Shown here: piece by piece, positions 25,907 to 26,738 of the stretch
Numbering within the stretch: the first letter of the stretch is position 1
Layout of the letters: each line of letters opens with the position of its first letter
Origin: Lustribacter sp049512335
GTDB taxonomy: Bacteria > Vulcanimicrobiota > Vulcanimicrobiia > Vulcanimicrobiales > Vulcanimicrobiaceae
Length of the DNA stretch: 26,738 nucleotides
Reading direction: 5' to 3'
Assembly (NCBI GenBank): GCA_049512335.1
Contig: JBEKXE010000052.1
Span: 1 to 26,738 of the forward strand
Program-made: the position numbers and the translations under genes
Notes under the pieces: generated by a model
Databases searched by the model: none
What the model was told of the DNA's origin: nothing
The model's input: only the letters and a program-made list of their open reading frames with translations

Positions 25907-26738
25907 GTGGCAATCGCACTCAAGCAGGCAATCGCGGTCGGATCGTACGTGGTCCGTCAGCGGATGATGGGCAAGAAGCGGTATCCGCTCGTGCTGATGC
26001 TCGAACCGCTCTTCCGCTGCAACCTGGCCTGCAACGGCTGTGGGAAGATCCAGCATCCGGTCGAGGTTCTGCGCCAGCATCTCTCGCCCGAGAAATGCTT
26101 CGAAGCCGTCGACGAGTGCGGGGCGCCGGTGGTCGCCATTCCCGGCGGCGAGCCCTTGCTGCATCCCCAGATCGCCGAAATCGTCGAAGGGCTGATCGCG
26201 CGCAAGAAATTTGTCTATCTGTGCACGAACGCGCTGCGCCTCGAAGCGAGCCTCGACAAGTTCACGCCCTCGGAGTACTTCGGTTTCAACGTCCATCTCG
26301 ACGGACCGCAGCAGATCCACGACGAGGCGGTCGCGCGCCCCGGCACCTTCGACATCGCGGTCAAAGCGATTCGCGCGGCCAAGGCCAAGGGCTTTCGCGT
26401 CTACACCAACACGACGATCTTCGAAGGCTCGCGGCCCGAAGATTTCCACGGATTCTTCGACTTCGTCACCGACGAGCTGCACGTCGACGGGATGCAGATG
26501 TCGCCCGGCTATCGCTACGAGAAGGCGCCCGATCAGGATCACTTCCTGGCGGTCGAAGAAACGCGTCAGCTCTTCCGCGGCATCCTCGCCCCGTACAAGG
26601 CCGGCAAGAAGAAATGGGAGTTCAACGCGAGCCCCTTCTTCCTCGATTTCCTAACCGGGGAGAAAGAGTACGACTGCACGCCGTGGGGTATGCCGAGCTA
26701 CAGCCTCTTCGGCTGGCAGAAGCCGTGCTATCTGCTCG
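25907..26738 (+). CDS. hpnH: HpnH, radical SAM adenosyl-hopene synthase, 3' end outside window
   Basis: The frame runs from GTG 25907 to the window edge, 277 codons without a stop. GTG follows the hpnA stop directly, and GGGAG lies 6 nt upstream. The radical SAM cluster motif is C38, C42, C45 in EPLFRCNLACNGCGK, and GGEP (about 85-88) is the SAM-binding segment. LEPLFRCNLAC with GCGKIQHP is the diagnostic HpnH sequence. HpnH joins the 5'-deoxyadenosyl group to diploptene, the first step toward C35 extended hopanoids such as bacteriohopanetetrol. The C-terminal part (DCTPWGMPSYSLFGWQKPCY) continues off the window. Squalene-hopene cyclase and hpnG are not within the window and may follow. Confidence 0.95.
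   Translation, partial: MAIALKQAIAVGSYVVRQRMMGKKRYPLVLMLEPLFRCNLACNGCGKIQHPVEVLRQHLSPEKCFEAVDECGAPVVAIPGGEPLLHPQIAEIVEGLIARKKFVYLCTNALRLEASLDKFTPSEYFGFNVHLDGPQQIHDEAVARPGTFDIAVKAIRAAKAKGFRVYTNTTIFEGSRPEDFHGFFDFVTDELHVDGMQMSPGYRYEKAPDQDHFLAVEETRQLFRGILAPYKAGKKKWEFNASPFFLDFLTGEKEYDCTPWGMPSYSLFGWQKPCYLL

Noticed and set aside
25070..26542. A 490-codon minus-strand frame at the right end
   Set aside because: Antisense to hpnA and hpnH, which carry clear motifs; the product is a charged low-complexity shadow.

Overview
This is a GC-rich chromosomal stretch from a free-living bacterium. It is densely packed, with many 4-11 bp gene overlaps and few clear terminators. A 1270-residue RpoC, a squalene synthase-hpnA-hpnH hopanoid operon and an oxygenase/transport region suggest a soil-type bacterium outside the well-known phyla. 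An uncultured lineage such as Eremiobacterota (WPS-2) would fit, but that placement is an impression from protein character, not a measurement.

Layout. 1-863 (-): secreted YXWGXW-repeat protein cut by the window edge inside a 21-bp tandem repeat. 1077-2671 (+): VOC-fold protein, a stub of a receiver-domain gene, and an orphan CheB-type methylesterase. 2651-4399 (-): secreted CocE/NonD-type hydrolase. 4451-4933 (+): DoxX-like membrane protein. 10526-4902 (-): probable operon of Rieske oxygenase, Leu/Ile/Val-type binding protein, VOC protein, NitT/TauT-type binding protein, ABC-2 ATPase and ABC-2 permease. 10719-11309 (+): histidine-phosphatase-like protein. 13031-11280 (-): ThDP-dependent enzyme. 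13108-13631 (+): lipoprotein gene with a frameshift. 18520-13628 (-): alpha/beta hydrolase, phosphoribosyltransferase and erythromycin-esterase-like protein joined by 4-bp overlaps, followed by a second Leu/Ile/Val-type binding protein and two overlapping cupin genes. 22495-18683 (-): rpoC with its own promoter and terminator. 23657-22713 (-): gentisate-dioxygenase-like bicupin. 23862-26738 (+): squalene synthase, hpnA and hpnH, running off the right edge.

How it fits together. The centre looks like an uptake and oxidation region for small organic, possibly aromatic, compounds: Rieske oxygenase, ring-cleavage-type bicupin, twin cupins, ThDP enzyme, two VOC proteins and three solute-binding proteins. 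The substrate cannot be read from sequence. The right end begins a hopanoid pathway. The most unusual feature is that rpoC is not preceded by rpoB: its upstream neighbour is the bicupin gene, and a near-consensus promoter lies between them. Other points of interest are two probable CTG start codons, a cupin pair in which one partner has lost its metal ligands, an importer-type binding protein in an operon with an ABC-2 exporter, and convergent gene pairs that overlap at their 3' ends.
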